From Ischnura elegans (Eukaryota; Arthropoda; Insecta; Odonata; Coenagrionidae): a DNA stretch of 64,000 bases. Positions 12,514 through 23,714 of this stretch are shown piece after piece. The stretch covers positions 2,728,001 to 2,792,000 of the forward strand of contig NC_060252.1 in NCBI RefSeq assembly GCF_921293095.1. Direction: 5' to 3'. Position 1 is the first letter of the stretch; each line of letters opens with the position of its first letter. The position numbers and the translations under genes are program-made. Below the pieces are notes generated by a model. The model did no database searches, was not told the DNA's origin, and was given only the letters and a program-made list of their open reading frames with translations.

Positions 12514-13475
12514 TCACTGCCTGAGATGTTTACAACATCCGGATACTCTATAGCAATCAGAGACATTACCGACTTTTATTTTCAGCATCCTCTCTAGCAT
12601 GTCGTAGGTGGAATTCCATCTTGTTTTCACGCTTTGTTTCACTTTTAAAGTAGGCTGCTGCATCTGCATTTGCATTTTCTTCAATTTTTCTGCAGCTTGG
12701 GGGCTTCTTTTGAATAATTCCACTGTGGACTTCACCTTGCTAAGTAAATCTTGAATTTCTTCAAGCCCCTGCTGAACAATTAGATTAATGTTGTGGGCAA
12801 AGCAGGGATAGTTTCTCCATCCAGCTAATTTAATGGCAGCAACAATATTTGCAGCATTGTCACTGATTACCGCAACAATATTTTTTTCTATATCCCATTC
12901 ATGGACAACTCTTTTCAACTCTTCTGCCAGATTTTCATCCGTATGCCTCTCAGAAAAAGGGAAACACTCTAGTAAATTACTTTTCAGTTCAAATTCTTCA
13001 TCAATAAAGTGCACAGTCACGGAGAAGAAATTTTGGTTTGCCTCGGAAGTCCAACCATCTGTGGTGATACTAAAGTACCGTCCATTCCTTAACTGTTTTT
13101 TAACTCTTTCCTTCGTCATATTAAATAGATGGGGGATTAGATCATTAGAAATTTTCTTCCTTCTTGGTAAGCAATAGGAGCTGTTCAATTTTTTCACAAA
13201 GTTTTTAAAATAAACACTCTCCACTAATTGGAAAGGCAGATAGTTTTTCACCAATGTTTCCACTGGGGTAAAATTTAAGTCCTGATTTTTTTGGGGGGTC
13301 AACGGTTTCTTAACAAACTCCGACAATGTTGTTAGTACACTTGGGCGGTGCTCAGCATGCCCGTACTCTGGATCACTCATCTCACCAACCATGTTTCTTT
13401 CTTCTAAATTTTGGAGACGGTTGCCCTCTGTTGACGTTGACGTACTTGCTCCATCTTGATGCACCACATTGGAAT
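12514..13475 (-). pseudogene. hAT transposase, central part (RNase H-like core)
   Basis: This exon opens after an AG acceptor at 13476-13477 and reads through an acidic linker into FKNFVKKLNSSYCLPRRKKIS. A YFSITTDGWTSEANQNF block (first catalytic Asp region) follows, then ISDNAANIVAAIKLAG with HNINL, and RWNSTYDMLERM. These are classic hAT/ZBED catalytic-domain motifs. The last ~20 residues are out of frame, because the expected sequence continues in another frame from about 12570. The 137-bp intron at 13476-13612 joins it in phase to the BED exon. Confidence 0.9.
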
Positions 13476-13612
13476 CTGCATTGAATATTCATTTGGAATT
13501 GATTAGCATCAGAGGTAGTAAAATTCTACTTTTTATAAGTTGCTATCAATTATGCTAACTATCCTTGTAATAAAAAACAATTATGTTATTAACGTCCGTA
13601 TTAAATACTTAC

Positions 13613-13742
13613 CCAGCCGAAGTAAAACTGTGGGGTGCAGCATACGCAAATATCTTGTTAAATTGAAATTACTTCCACCTTTGTGGGATAAAATCTTTGA
13701 ACAAAAATTGCACTTCGCTTGTCCAGATCGTCTTTGAAGTAC
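13613..13742 (-). pseudogene. hAT transposase BED zinc-finger exon
   Basis: The minus-strand frame contains AKCNFCSKILSHKGGSNF ending in RMLHP, i.e. CxxC plus the downstream L..H of a BED-type DNA-binding finger. It ends at a GTAAGT donor (13607-13612). Splicing to 13475 keeps the frame (phase 1). A TAG lies in frame just upstream at about 13743, so either the true start is in an unseen exon or this copy is damaged. Confidence 0.75.
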
Positions 13743-14939
13743 TCCCTAACTCTGCTAGTTTTCTGTTTTACTCAAGGTGCCATATCTTGAAATGAGGTGT
13801 TAACAATAACCCAAATTACAATCGTCGAGTTGGACCGTACCCGATTATAAAATCAGCTTCTAAAGGCAATAAAATTTCAGTTTTCGTCGAAGCCAATGGG
13901 AAGGTGTCAGGCCGATCTTGCACATGAGACTACACTGAGGTCGGAAAAGAAAGCGCCCAAGGCCTAAGACAAGCAAATAGCCTTTGCAAAGGACAAAGTA
14001 AGAAGATGGGAGAAAAAGGAATAGGAAGGGATAATTCCGATGGCTCATTTCCTTGTGACAACATTGTATCACTTTTAATGCTAAGCGAGGGTGCGAGAAG
14101 CAGTTGGGGTTCAGCGATTGGGAGCGAAACATGCAGACGTCAGGCTTCCTCCCCCCTCCAACTGTTTCTTTTGCGCTGTCATTAGGTATCTTTTCGCTAT
14201 GGCAACTATCATACATTGTCATTTTCATAATTGACTCTACGTATTTTAAATTTGTATTGAAGGCACTAGGATTTCAATCTCACTTTACAGTGGCAATTGT
14301 GATGGTCCAATACTTTGTGCTTTATTTGCCACACATGTCTTGATAGTAAAATTAATTGGTACAATTATACTAACCTTTTGATGTAAACGAACCCAGAGGT
14401 GTAGCATCAAAGGAGTAAAAGGTCGGGGTGGGAAGTCGGGATTCGCCATCGGGCCAGCGACCAGCAACACCGCTGAATGAACCCATGGGTATGCAACTTA
14501 ATTTTAAACGTAGTGTATTCGAAAATTTAAAATTTTTCTTACTGATTTTTGTCTAGTAATGCTTAACAGGAGATATAGCTTACCATTTCTGCAGATACGT
14601 AATATCTTTCATGGAATATGGGCAATATAATTTGTCTCCCGAGCTTAGAGATGACAATTTCAAATAATTCTGTTGCAACAAAATATTCTCTCCAAAACTA
14701 CATGATCATGTTAACAATTCATAATGAATTTCCTCAATTAATCTTAGTTGTTGGTGTTAGAACAAATTTTCACTTTTGTCTCGTATTATTTTCATAAATT
14801 TGCCGTTTCCGAAAACTTTTACATGAGCATCTTCCACCATTTTTCTTCCACGATGCATGTAATATGCATGAGAGAGAATTATGATAAGATTATTTAGAGT
14901 ATTACCCAGAAAATGGATCGGGATAATCTTTCAAGCAGC

Positions 14940-15390
14940 GTGAAAAGGTGAGCAGTGGGCTACCCGCAAATAGTGCCGTGTGCTCCCTTTGATCCGCCAA
15001 ACGTGCGATGAGCCTAGCACAGAAAATGTTTGTGGAAGGAGTCGGGTGCACATAGAGCCCGAATACCACCACAGTCCGCACACGACTCCAACCTGCACAT
15101 TGTGCGATGAGGGAGTCGTGAGCGCCGGGATTCTGACTTCGCCTCACACAATTCCAGTGCACAGTGTGCGCAAAAGGAGTCGTGTGCCCTTTGAGTCTGA
15201 CTCCCACCGCATACGACTCCAACCAGCACAGTGTTCGCCGAGGGAGCCGTGTGCGTACTGCGGAGGGGAGGGAGCCGTGTGCGGACTGCGGAGGGGAGGG
15301 AGTCGCGACTCACCAAATAAGACTCTCTCGCCTTACAGCTCTATCTGCTGAGTCGCACATTTGAGCTGACTCACTCGCACAGTGACCATC
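14940..15390. repeat. hAT subterminal repeat cluster
   Basis: GC-rich DNA inside the right TIR contains many direct and inverted copies of GGAGTCGTGTGCG/ACGACTCC-like motifs. It includes two adjacent ~28-bp units at about 15242-15298 that start GGGAGCCGTGTGCG. Similar GTGCGACTC motifs occur near the left TIR at 11590-11630. Repeats of this kind bind transposase in characterised hAT elements; that role is inferred here. Overlapping frames (14902-15364) are by-products of the repeats. Confidence 0.75.
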
Positions 15391-15402
15391 ACTATTCCGA
15401 AG

Positions 15403-16430
15403 GTTCCCACATTTCAATTATCATTGACTCCCTACATATTCTTTTGGATGGCGAACTCTCATAACTTACCTCGGTGTCTTGTCCTTCCTTGGTCATTAAA
15501 TCCTCAGAAATAGAAGACAAGAGACAATGAACTTTAAGAGAAATTCTCTATTTCCGAAAGTGTGTTAATCACGGGCATTCATTTGAGGCGATGTCATGCG
15601 CCTTGCCCCCAATCCCATCTGCTATCCCATTTCAATTATTTTCTATTTTAAGGTGATGCCATGTGTTTTGAAGGGTTGATTATTTTTTTTGTCTAAAGGT
15701 GACGCCGTGTATGTTGTAAAGGGTTATTTCTGTTTTGTCTCTATATTTTTTTTCGTTAAATTTGTTGTGAAAAGGACATATTTCGTTTATCTTGCCAAAA
15801 TCGTCGAAACATCCTTCACTCGATCGATCGCCTCTCAGAGTACCAAGGCGGTGCAAGCGGAACCTGGGGAACCAAAACTGTGCCCTTATTTCATTTACAC
15901 AACAAAAGTCTGGTTGTGGAGTGGCATCAATCGCTCTTCGACCGTACGGTGTCATCGCCTGTCACGGCCGAACAGCACCACCTTTATTTAGCAGAATCCC
16001 GACTCATCATCCCCAGTTAAAGGGAAGACAAAAAGGCACAAACTTTGTACACTTCACTGACTTACAAAACTTTGACTCAACTGCTTTCAATCATCAGGAT
16101 TGTGATGATCTCAATAATTTATTGTACATTCTTAGTATGCAAGTCTATATTCTGCACAATAGGTAGGCATAGCTATTAATAGTAGTTGTGATGCAAAAAT
16201 TTCACCAGGTTTTCTTGCTGACAATTGAAGACCTGAGTGGAAGACCCTTATAATTTAGGAAAAAATGAGATTTCCACAGACACAATAAGCCCCTCCTCCC
16301 CATTACCAGCACCAGACATTATTTTTTTTCAACAATAAGTTCCAAATAAATTCAGCAGATATTTTTGAAAACATACATTCTATCGTCTTGAGAGGAACAA
16401 CCATAATTTTTTTCTCCAAACTTCACCTTT
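15403..16430. other. No recognised gene (3' of SAAL1-like exon 4)
   Basis: This is where downstream exons of the SAAL1-like gene would be expected, but no minus-strand frame aligns with that family. The overlapping plus frames at 15689-16166 look like chance. Confidence 0.35.
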
Positions 16431-16432
16431 GG

Positions 16433-16621
16433 TTTGTCGGTGGCACCGGGGTAAAGTCCCCGACTGCTAACCTAGAGGTCGCGGGTTCGAATCCCGCCTG
16501 GGTGGCTTGACCACCATCCAGGGCATGGATGTTTGTGATTGTCAAACAAGTTAATAGTAAGAGAGGACTATCTAGTCATAAATTCGCTTGTGAAATAAAG
16601 ACGACATTATTATTATTATTA
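16433..16621 (+). mobile_element. tRNA-derived SINE with ATT tail
   Basis: The head folds like a tRNA. It has a GTGGCACCGGGG A-box region, a GACTGCTAACC anticodon-arm-like segment (GCT, as in tRNA-Ser) and a B box GGGTTCGAATCCCGCC. A ~100-bp unique body follows, then AATAAAGACGACATTATTATT. The microsatellite tail matches the LINE tail at 26381-26401, which suggests a shared mobilising RT. It lies 3' of exon 4 of the SAAL1-like gene, antisense to it. Confidence 0.85.
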
Positions 16622-16726
16622 TGCATCTGGTTCTTGCTCATATGTCTTCAATTGAGTTTTAATGCATAAAGTAGTGATAATTAATTATAATGCAGACTTC
16701 AGAGCAGCATCACCTGGCCTACTTAC

Positions 16727-16984
16727 TCAACGCATTTCTTCCCTGGTGATGGTAAGTCATGCGGTGCACCACAGTGATCCAGTGAGCACAAGCCGCCTCT
16801 ACCCTGCGCAGGTTTGCTTGGCTGTCGGACTCATCTCCTGCGTGCGACGTCACCTCCTTGAGTGCCTCCATCAGCGCTTGGATGCACTCGACCGTCGAGA
16901 ACTGCTTACAGAAGTGATCACCGCTGTACCAGGTCAAGTTGAACAGCGACTCAAGCAGTCCCAGAGTGGCAGTGAGCAGCTCCG
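16727..16984 (-). CDS. SAAL1: SAAL1-like protein, exon 4
   Basis: This exon continues exon 3 in phase 1. The G left over from exon 3 plus CG gives Ala, so the junction reads SSRN-AELLTATLGLLESLF. That aligns with the SSSTNVDLLVKVGEVVDKLF region of vertebrate SAAL1. FSTVECIQALMEALKEV then matches the following helix, and a SHAGDESDSQANLRR insert is specific to this copy. The exon ends at a strong GTAAGT donor (16721-16726). The acceptor CAG is preceded by only a modest pyrimidine run. About 180 further residues are expected from the vertebrate length, and no later exon was found at lower coordinates. Confidence 0.78.
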
Positions 16985-17639
16985 CTGCAACGACCACAGT
17001 TCAGGTGAAGACGGCATGGACAATCCAAAATCACAATCGCGTCACATCCCACTCTAAATTTAACAGATCAATCTAAGTTTCAGCAAAGCATTGCTATTCT
17101 CAAGGTGTTAATTACGCCGGCCAAGATTCTTGCACATTTTCAGCTAACCACCAGATGCCATCAATTCAAATTCAGCAGTACATTTCTCCAAACAGCACTA
17201 GTTTTTTTTAACAATAGAAACTAAATAAACCGTGAATAACATGGCAGGAGTTAAAGTTGTGGTTTCGACAGCAATGAAAATACATAAAGAACAGAAATAC
17301 CTGTCTGGCCTAAACAGTTAAAACTGCTCATCAAATGGATCAATTAACTGCATCAGCTCGCATTCACAGCAAATGGCCAAGCACCCTTAGTCTATATAGG
17401 TCGTTGTTTTGTGGGGGAGACATCACTACTGCCTCGGTTGTAATGCATCTGAGGCCTCGTGGTTGTAGGCATGCGGCTTTTAGAAATTCACTAATTTTTT
17501 GAAACTTTGTTTTTTAAGCTTTTGAAATAAACATTTTGATTTGATCTGTTTAATTTTTCCAGTCATTATGGGGGCAGTTGGGGGGCTGCTGGTAATGTGG
17601 TCTCAGTGAGGTTGACGTTGCCAAGCCATAGGTCTTATT

Positions 17640-20600
17640 AAAGGCCTGAGAAATGCCACCTGTTTCTTATAGGCTCTGCCAGCGAACCAGACCACAGCGT
17701 CCTAGTCGCACCCCCTGGGCAACGCTGACCATGGAATGATGAAAGGTGAGTTTCCGGTGCCTTAAAACCGGATCAATTTGGCCAAGGGAGGGAAAGGGCA
17801 GGCAGAAAATCCAAGAACCTCCACCAATGTAGTGGGGATTGGGCGTGAGGCCGATAACCTCACCTTGGACAAAGTTTCGGAAACAACACAAAAGCCTCAG
17901 TTGGACAGGAACAATGGATCTCGACAATGGAAATCAAAAAGGAACACGAATAAGGATATCATATGTGCAACTAGGAATGTTAGGACAACGTTAAAGCCTG
18001 GTAGGATGAAAGAAATTGCCCAGGAATTAAATAAATTTAGAATTGATGTGGTAGCAATCCAGGAAGTAAGGTGGCAAGGACAAGGGTGCATAGACAAGTC
18101 TGATTTCATTTAAAGGTAGATTTAGAAACATTACCCTAATATCAGCCCATGCCCCAACGAAAGACAAATATGAACTTGAGAAAGACCATTTCTATGATGG
18201 ATTAGAGAGACTTCTGTTAAGGACACAAAATCATGATAGGATTATAATAGCTGGGGACTTTAATGCACAAGTAGGGCAGATCCATGAATGTGGGGCGCTA
18301 GGTACTCACTACATCAGACTAGCAATGAAAGTGGCGTTCTCCTTCAACAATTTGCCTCGAGAAATAACTTGGTAATTTGGTAATTAAGAGTACCTGTTTC
18401 CCACACAAAAGAATCCATTTGGGCACATGGACAGCCCCGGGTTCAGGAATTGTCAAGCAGAAAGGCCATGTTCTGACTAATGGCAGACATTCATCATCAA
18501 TAATAGATGCACGCAGCTGCAGAGGGCCAAATTGTGACTTTGATCACTCTCTAGTTAAAGCCACAGTGCGGGAAAAGGTAGTCGCTCAAAAAAGGTCAGA
18601 AATGCTGAAAACGAAAAATTGGAGGCTAGATTCATTGAAAGGCAAGGAAGTAACCCTGTTTCAAAATGAAATGAAGAGAAATTTGGCCAAGGTCAAAGAG
18701 TGTGTAGATGTGGAGGATGAGTGGAATGAAATCGAGCAAGCTATTAAAGAAACAGCAGATGAGGTGCTAGGAGAGGAAAGGAAGACATGAAACTAAGATT
18801 GCTTTGATGAGGAATGCAAGATGGCTTTGGAAGAGAAAAATACTGCTTGGAAAAGGATGAATCAAGAGGAGAACCAGAAAAACCTGCAGTGAATACAAGG
18901 AGCTAAGAAGGAAGGGCGACAAGATTATGAAAAAGAAAAAGAGACAAATGTTATAAAGAAATACTGAAAAAATTGAGGAACTGTGTGAACAAAATGAAGT
19001 GAGGCAATGCTTCATAGCAGTAAATAAAATGAAAACTGGATTCATTCCCAGACTAGGGGGATGTACAGATAAGGCTGGAAATATTATAAACGAAGGAAAG
19101 AAAATGATTGAGAGATGGGCTGAGCACTTGCAGGAACTCCTCAGCAAGGAAGAGGGGAGTGAGAGAGAGTGATGATTCAGAGGGTCAAGAAGCAACAAAT
19201 GAGGATAACGAGGAAATGGCCTATGAACCCTCTAGAGAGGAGGTGGAGGAAACCCTCAGGAAAATGAATGAAGAATAACCGCTCCCCAGGAGAAGACAGC
19301 ATCGTAGCTCAACTGCTAAAATGTGGCGGTGAAGAACTTTTAATCAAATCTCATGAGCTAATCACTAATATATGGCGGAATGAAGTAATGCCAGAGAAAT
19401 GGAAGACAGGTATAATATGCCCCATACATAAAAAAGGAGACACGCTCTTGTGTGGACACTATAGAGGTACATATCACGCTGCTGAATGTAACATACAAGA
19501 TCCTGTCAGGAGTGATAAGCAAGAGGTAGGCAGTATTCCGGGAAAGCATACTAGGGAGATACTAATGTGGATTCCGGCCTAATAAGAGCACAACAGACCA
19601 AGTTTTTACGTTAAGACAAATTATAGAAAAGTTTTATGAGCATGAATTAGACATACACTTTTTATTCATCGACTTCCAACAGGCATTCAATAGCATAAAC
19701 CGCAGGGAGCTCGTGAAACACCGATCTGGCTCCAAATCTCACCAAAACTAATCAGGTTAATGGGAACCACATTGAGAGGAACAAGAGCAAGAGTTAAAGT
19801 TGAGAATAGGATGAGTGCAGAGTTTAAGTTCAATAGTGGAGTTAGAAAAGGCGATGGGCTGTACTCAGCTGTACTCTTCAACCTGGCTCTCCACAAGGTA
19901 GTAGAAGCCATAGATTTGAAAAGGAACGATATTTGAGAATTAAAGTCAGATCTGTGCATATGCGGATGATACTTCGATTGCAGCAAGAAGACTAGTAGAC
20001 TTGTAGAAAAATTATGTGATTTTGAAAGGGGAATGCAACAGAATAGGCCTTAAAATTAATATAAGTAAAACTAAGTACATACATACATGGTGATGTCAAC
20101 AGTACAGAACCGAAGAGAGACCCATGACTTAACAATTGATGGTGACACCTTTCAGCTGGTGTAAGCAGCTTTACTTACCATGGATTGAGCATTAATAACT
20201 ACGTATGTAGTGACAATAACCTGAGGAGGTGCATACATAGGTGAATGAATTGAAATAGGGCTTTCTCTGTCAATTGAAAATTATTTATGAATACATCAAT
20301 CAGTAAATGAAACTTTAAATGACATAAGTGCGGCCAGTGGCATTGACATATTGCTCAGAGGCCTGGACAATGACAGCATCGGATGAAGAAAGACTCAGAA
20401 CCTTCGAAACACATATCCTTCGTAGAATATATGGCTCAGTGTACTGTTTGGAGGATAAGATATAATGAGGAAATAGAACAACTGATCGAAGGAAAGAACA
20501 TAGTAAAGTTCATCAAGGCACAGAGGATACGATGGATGGGACACGTTGAGAGAATGTCAGGAGATGAGATAGCAAAACGGATGGTTCAAGGGAGGCTATT

Positions 20601-20835
20601 CAAAGGAAGGAGACCCAAGAGCAGATGGATGGACCGAGTGCAGTGTGACCTGGGCAAGATGGGAGGGAGAGGTTGGCGGGAGAAAACTGCCAATAGCTGC
20701 ATGCGGACAAATTGTGCAGCAGGTGAAGGCCCACACTGGACTCTAGTGCCACGAGAAGAATGGGGGAGTAGAACAGCTGCTACAACAACAGCTAAACACT
20801 TTCAGACTAAGGTAAAAATTTTAACTTCCCCGTGA
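17640..20835 (+). mobile_element. RTE-like LINE, near full-length but degenerate
   Basis: 17778-18113 gives the apurinic-type endonuclease start (ATRNVRTTLKPGRMKEIAQE, then AIQEVRWQGQG). About 18115-18370 holds AGDFNAQVG in another frame. 18377-18790 has the end of the endonuclease (NCDFDHSLVKA). 19268-19582 begins the RT (NNRSPGEDSI, PIHKKGD). About 19570-20080 carries [15 protein letters not shown], an RKGDGL block and the catalytic AYADDT in shifted frames. 20383-20835 holds the C-terminal IRWMGHVERM...GRRPKSRW block. The order is intact but stops and frameshifts occur throughout. It lies antisense in SAAL1-like intron 3. Confidence 0.88.
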
Positions 20836-20839
20836 TCCA

Positions 20840-22150
20840 AAAATTTTTTTTTCGTCATTTAAGCTTAGAAGTGTTACATTCATCAAAAATGATCTAAATA
20901 GGTAAGTCATTATGCAAAAAAATTTATATTATTTAAGATTTTTTTTGCCATCATCGATGACACTCATCATTGATCTGGAGAAGGCTTTGGCACTCCTAAA
21001 AACTCCTACACAGACCAATTGATCTACTCCAGTTGATGACACTGTCTATCTCAGAAGTTATCAGCCTTTCACAACATGTTCCCCAGGTTACTGCTTATTC
21101 CGATGTCCCCTTCCAATTTCAATAAGGAATTAAACACAATTGAACTAATTGCTAAAAATAACAGCTACAACGAATAGCTAATTGATAGTTTACACCGGAA
21201 ACAATAAAATAAACAAGCAGTGAAAGAAATTTATGGATCCCAAAGAATCCACAGCCTAGTGGCATATAATCCTTTATTTAAAGGACATTGGGCCGAAGAT
21301 TCACAAAAAGGTGCCAGAGGATAAGATTAAAGTTGCATTTTAAGATAAATCCAACCTCAGGAACATTCTTACCCTCACAAAAGATCCCATCCCAAGAGAA
21401 GAAAGGAGTGGGGTGCATTGGTAGTGTGGTAGGCTTTCCATAAAAAATAAGATAATACATAAAAAAACTTCAACATGGTGTTATTTCCAGGACAAAAAAT
21501 GCAGCCAATACAAGTAACCATATATAAAGTCATATTTACTGTTCAATCTCTTGGGAAGATTCAGGTTGTGTGCCTGTCCTGTTTTGCCTTAAATTTTCCA
21601 CAGCAGAAATTCTATTGCAGTTCTCCTTAGAGAGCTTTTAAAAAAAATTGTTCATGAGTGGGACAAGCATCGCAGTGCAACGGCATATGCTAAGAGAGGA
21701 TTGGAACTCTCTCAACTCCCTCTTATGGGATGTTGCATTCACAAAAGCATTGATTTTAAATTTTGCATTCCAATTTTCTTTCTTCAACGAATAGGGATGT
21801 GAAGTATAAGGTGGAGGGCATTATCAGTGGATATTTGGATCCAAGGTATCCGATCCAACCATCCCTAGTTAGCATCATAAGGTTAAGACTACAAAAGAAT
21901 ACCTGCTTATCTCTGAACGCTAAACATATCGTGTAAATTTAGCTGAAATATGCCAATTAAATTTTTAATATTGAAAGTGGGAATTTTTATTACTGTCGAA
22001 AGTCCAGGCATTCGTCAGCAAAACCATGGCATGAGATAACAAAAAATTTGCAATTTTTTTTCTTAAGCTCCAATGCTCAAAATGCGTCTCTTACACGCAT
22101 TTATACGTAATTAGTGTCATAATGACTTTCCATACACATGTAAACCGTTC
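20840..22150. other. Intronic AT-rich DNA without gene
   Basis: It holds one copy of a 76-bp direct repeat (21445-21520; partner at 22651) and a small TAGGGATG...CATCCCTAG inverted pair at about 21793-21869 that resembles a minimal hAT-like MITE. Nothing coding was recognised. Confidence 0.4.
21445..21520 (+). repeat. Direct repeat, copy 1, flanking SAAL1-like exon 3
   Basis: It matches 22651-22727 base for base apart from one inserted T, in the same orientation. The two copies lie on opposite sides of exon 3, about 1.2 kb apart. Confidence 0.9.
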
Positions 22151-22181
22151 ATGCGATTGAAAGTAAAATGAGATCATTTAC

Positions 22182-22506
22182 CATTCCTGGAACTGGCAAG
22201 AATGAAATTGATACTGCGGCAGACCAATTCACTCTCCTCTCGTAGGCACCTTGTCCACAGGCAATCGCCTTCTTCCAAGCTGTCAATTTCAGCCACATTG
22301 TCCCCACCTTCTTCAACGGTAACCTTCGTTTCCTTGGCCACATTCCAGATGCAAGTAGTCAACAGTCTCACCAATTGTAATAATGTTGGGCTGTCAGTGA
22401 AAGTCAATAGGTTGATGATGATCTTGATGAGTTCCGCGTTAGAGCCAATTAGCCTCCTCACTTCCTCTTCGCACGCCACATTCCCAAGGATCCCAACCAT
22501 AATTTC
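22182..22506 (-). CDS. SAAL1: SAAL1-like protein, exon 3
   Basis: The exon starts after a TTTTGTAG acceptor with EIMVGILGNVACEEEVRRLI. This closely follows the REICVGILGNMACFQEI segment of SAAL1. It continues with LLTFTDSPTLLQLVRLLTTC (vertebrate LYDSDPPTLLETSRLLLTC) and ends SELVCRSINFILASSRN (SICFIMSSSTN). It therefore covers the second and third armadillo-like helical repeats. A 20-residue acidic insert (TVEEGGDNVAEIDSLEEGD) separates two helices. The donor is GTAAAT. SAAL1 is a conserved, poorly characterised armadillo-fold protein linked to cell proliferation in vertebrates; the role here is inferred from family membership. Confidence 0.9.
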
Positions 22507-22650
22507 CTACAAAATGATTGTCATTCGACAATTATTAATTGAGAACAATCTTAGCACTCCTTTAATACCTACATAATTAGATGAATTTTGTTCATCATCA
22601 ACATATAAACATGACTATAGATTTCTTAGTGCAATTTGAGTGACCTGATT

Positions 22651-22727
22651 AAATAAGATAATACATTAAAAAAACTTCAACATGGTGTTATTTCCAGGAC
22701 AAAAAATGCAGCCAATACAAGTAACCA
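22651..22727 (+). repeat. Direct repeat, copy 2, flanking SAAL1-like exon 3
   Basis: It is near-identical to 21445-21520. The high identity implies a recent duplication or two recent insertions of the same element. Confidence 0.9.
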
Positions 22728-23327
22728 ATGATGGGCTGTGGCAGACGCAGGATGAATAAGCAAACTGTCAGTAACACACACATTAACACAATGACTCTTC
22801 GTATCCACTATCCATATTGACACATTCAATGCGGGCCCAATTTTCATTCAAAGTCGTCAAAATCCGAATAAGTTAAAATAAGAAAGAAAAATAGATGGGA
22901 GGTTTCCAGGCCACAACTTCCGTTCAAACACTGCTATTTGCATACGGCGCATACGGTTTGAAAGAGGGAAGGCCATGTCTGAAGACCATGCACACGATCG
23001 GAAGACTTGGAAGTGGGTATCAGTCACGTACGTACGGAGGCGGAGAAGTAGGCTACCGAACCGACCAGCTGCTGAGCACATCAATTGACGTGCTGGGAAT
23101 CACTGAATGTGTTGAAGCCGTTGGCTGCATCAGCCGTAGAGGTGGCTGCTAACAATAGAGCAACTGCTACAAAATTATTGGTGTTAGAGTATCTATCAAA
23201 GCCCCCAAGCAATGAGAGGGTTTTGAGATCAAACTCTGGAAACTTAAACCATAAAACTGCTACAAACTGCTCTTGACTAGAAAACCATAATTCCCAGAAT
23301 GACTGTTGTCTTGATATAGGTTTAAAA

Positions 23328-23714
23328 GTGAAAAATGCTGGTTTAAAATTTCTTTTTGTCAATATTCAGAGTCTTAAAAATAAAAACCTTGAGCTCGAAC
23401 TACTACTGAATGAAATAGGTACTGATGTTCTAATTCTCGCTGAGCATTGGCTATGTAAAAGTGAAATATCCATTTATGCCATTGAAGGTTTCCATCTAGT
23501 TTCATCTTATTATCGACAGCAATTCAGATGTGGTGGTGTTGCTCTCTACTGTCGTCCTAAGGTACATATCATTGATTTAAATATTGATCACTCTATAGAG
23601 AAATTGTGTGAATGCCTAGCTGGTCTACTGAAAGTTAATCACCAAACTTTTGCCGTTTTATCTATATATATAGGGTACCCTGTGGAAATTTTAATGATTT
23701 TCTACATGTTATGA
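23328..23714 (+). pseudogene. LINE endonuclease N-terminal segment
   Basis: The frame opens with LKFLFVNIQSLKNKNLELEL (the first endonuclease motif with its Asn), followed by DVLILAEHWL (catalytic Glu region). The frame is then lost in a TATATATATA run near 23660-23672. The endonuclease sequence continues in the frame of the next ORF (GNFNDFL, then IFGDFN). The lesion looks like dinucleotide slippage. Confidence 0.85.

Larger units (their letters stand above)
11548..15394 (-). mobile_element. hAT transposon with 8-bp TSD
   Basis: The 8-bp direct repeat TTCCGAAG lies at 11540-11547 and 15395-15402. The ends begin TAGTGATGG on both sides as inverted repeats. An 8-bp duplication with short TIRs and a BED-finger plus hATC transposase define the hAT superfamily. 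The element is 3847 bp, with the transposase gene in its left two thirds on the minus strand. Both termini are rich in short GTGCG/GACTC motifs, which are probable subterminal transposase-binding repeats. The coding region is interrupted by frameshifts, so this copy looks inactive while its ends are well preserved. Confidence 0.93.
16985..22181 (-). other. SAAL1-like intron 3
   Basis: This 5.2 kb intron is defined by a GTAAAT donor at 22176-22181 and a CAG acceptor at 16985-16987. Most of it is an antisense RTE-like LINE. 17057-17640 is featureless AT-rich DNA. Confidence 0.7.

Noticed and set aside
14902-15364. Overlapping 60-120 codon ORFs on both strands
   Set aside because: They are by-products of GC-rich subterminal repeats in the hAT element, which lack stops by composition.
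16438-16508. Functional tRNA-Ser gene
   Set aside because: It has A and B boxes but no proper long variable arm or acceptor stem, and it is followed by a SINE body and ATT tail.
16662-17057. 131-codon plus-strand ORF
   Set aside because: It is antisense to SAAL1-like exon 4; the minus strand has the conserved protein and splice sites.
22202-22576. 124-codon plus-strand ORF
   Set aside because: It is a shadow of SAAL1-like exon 3 on the opposite strand.
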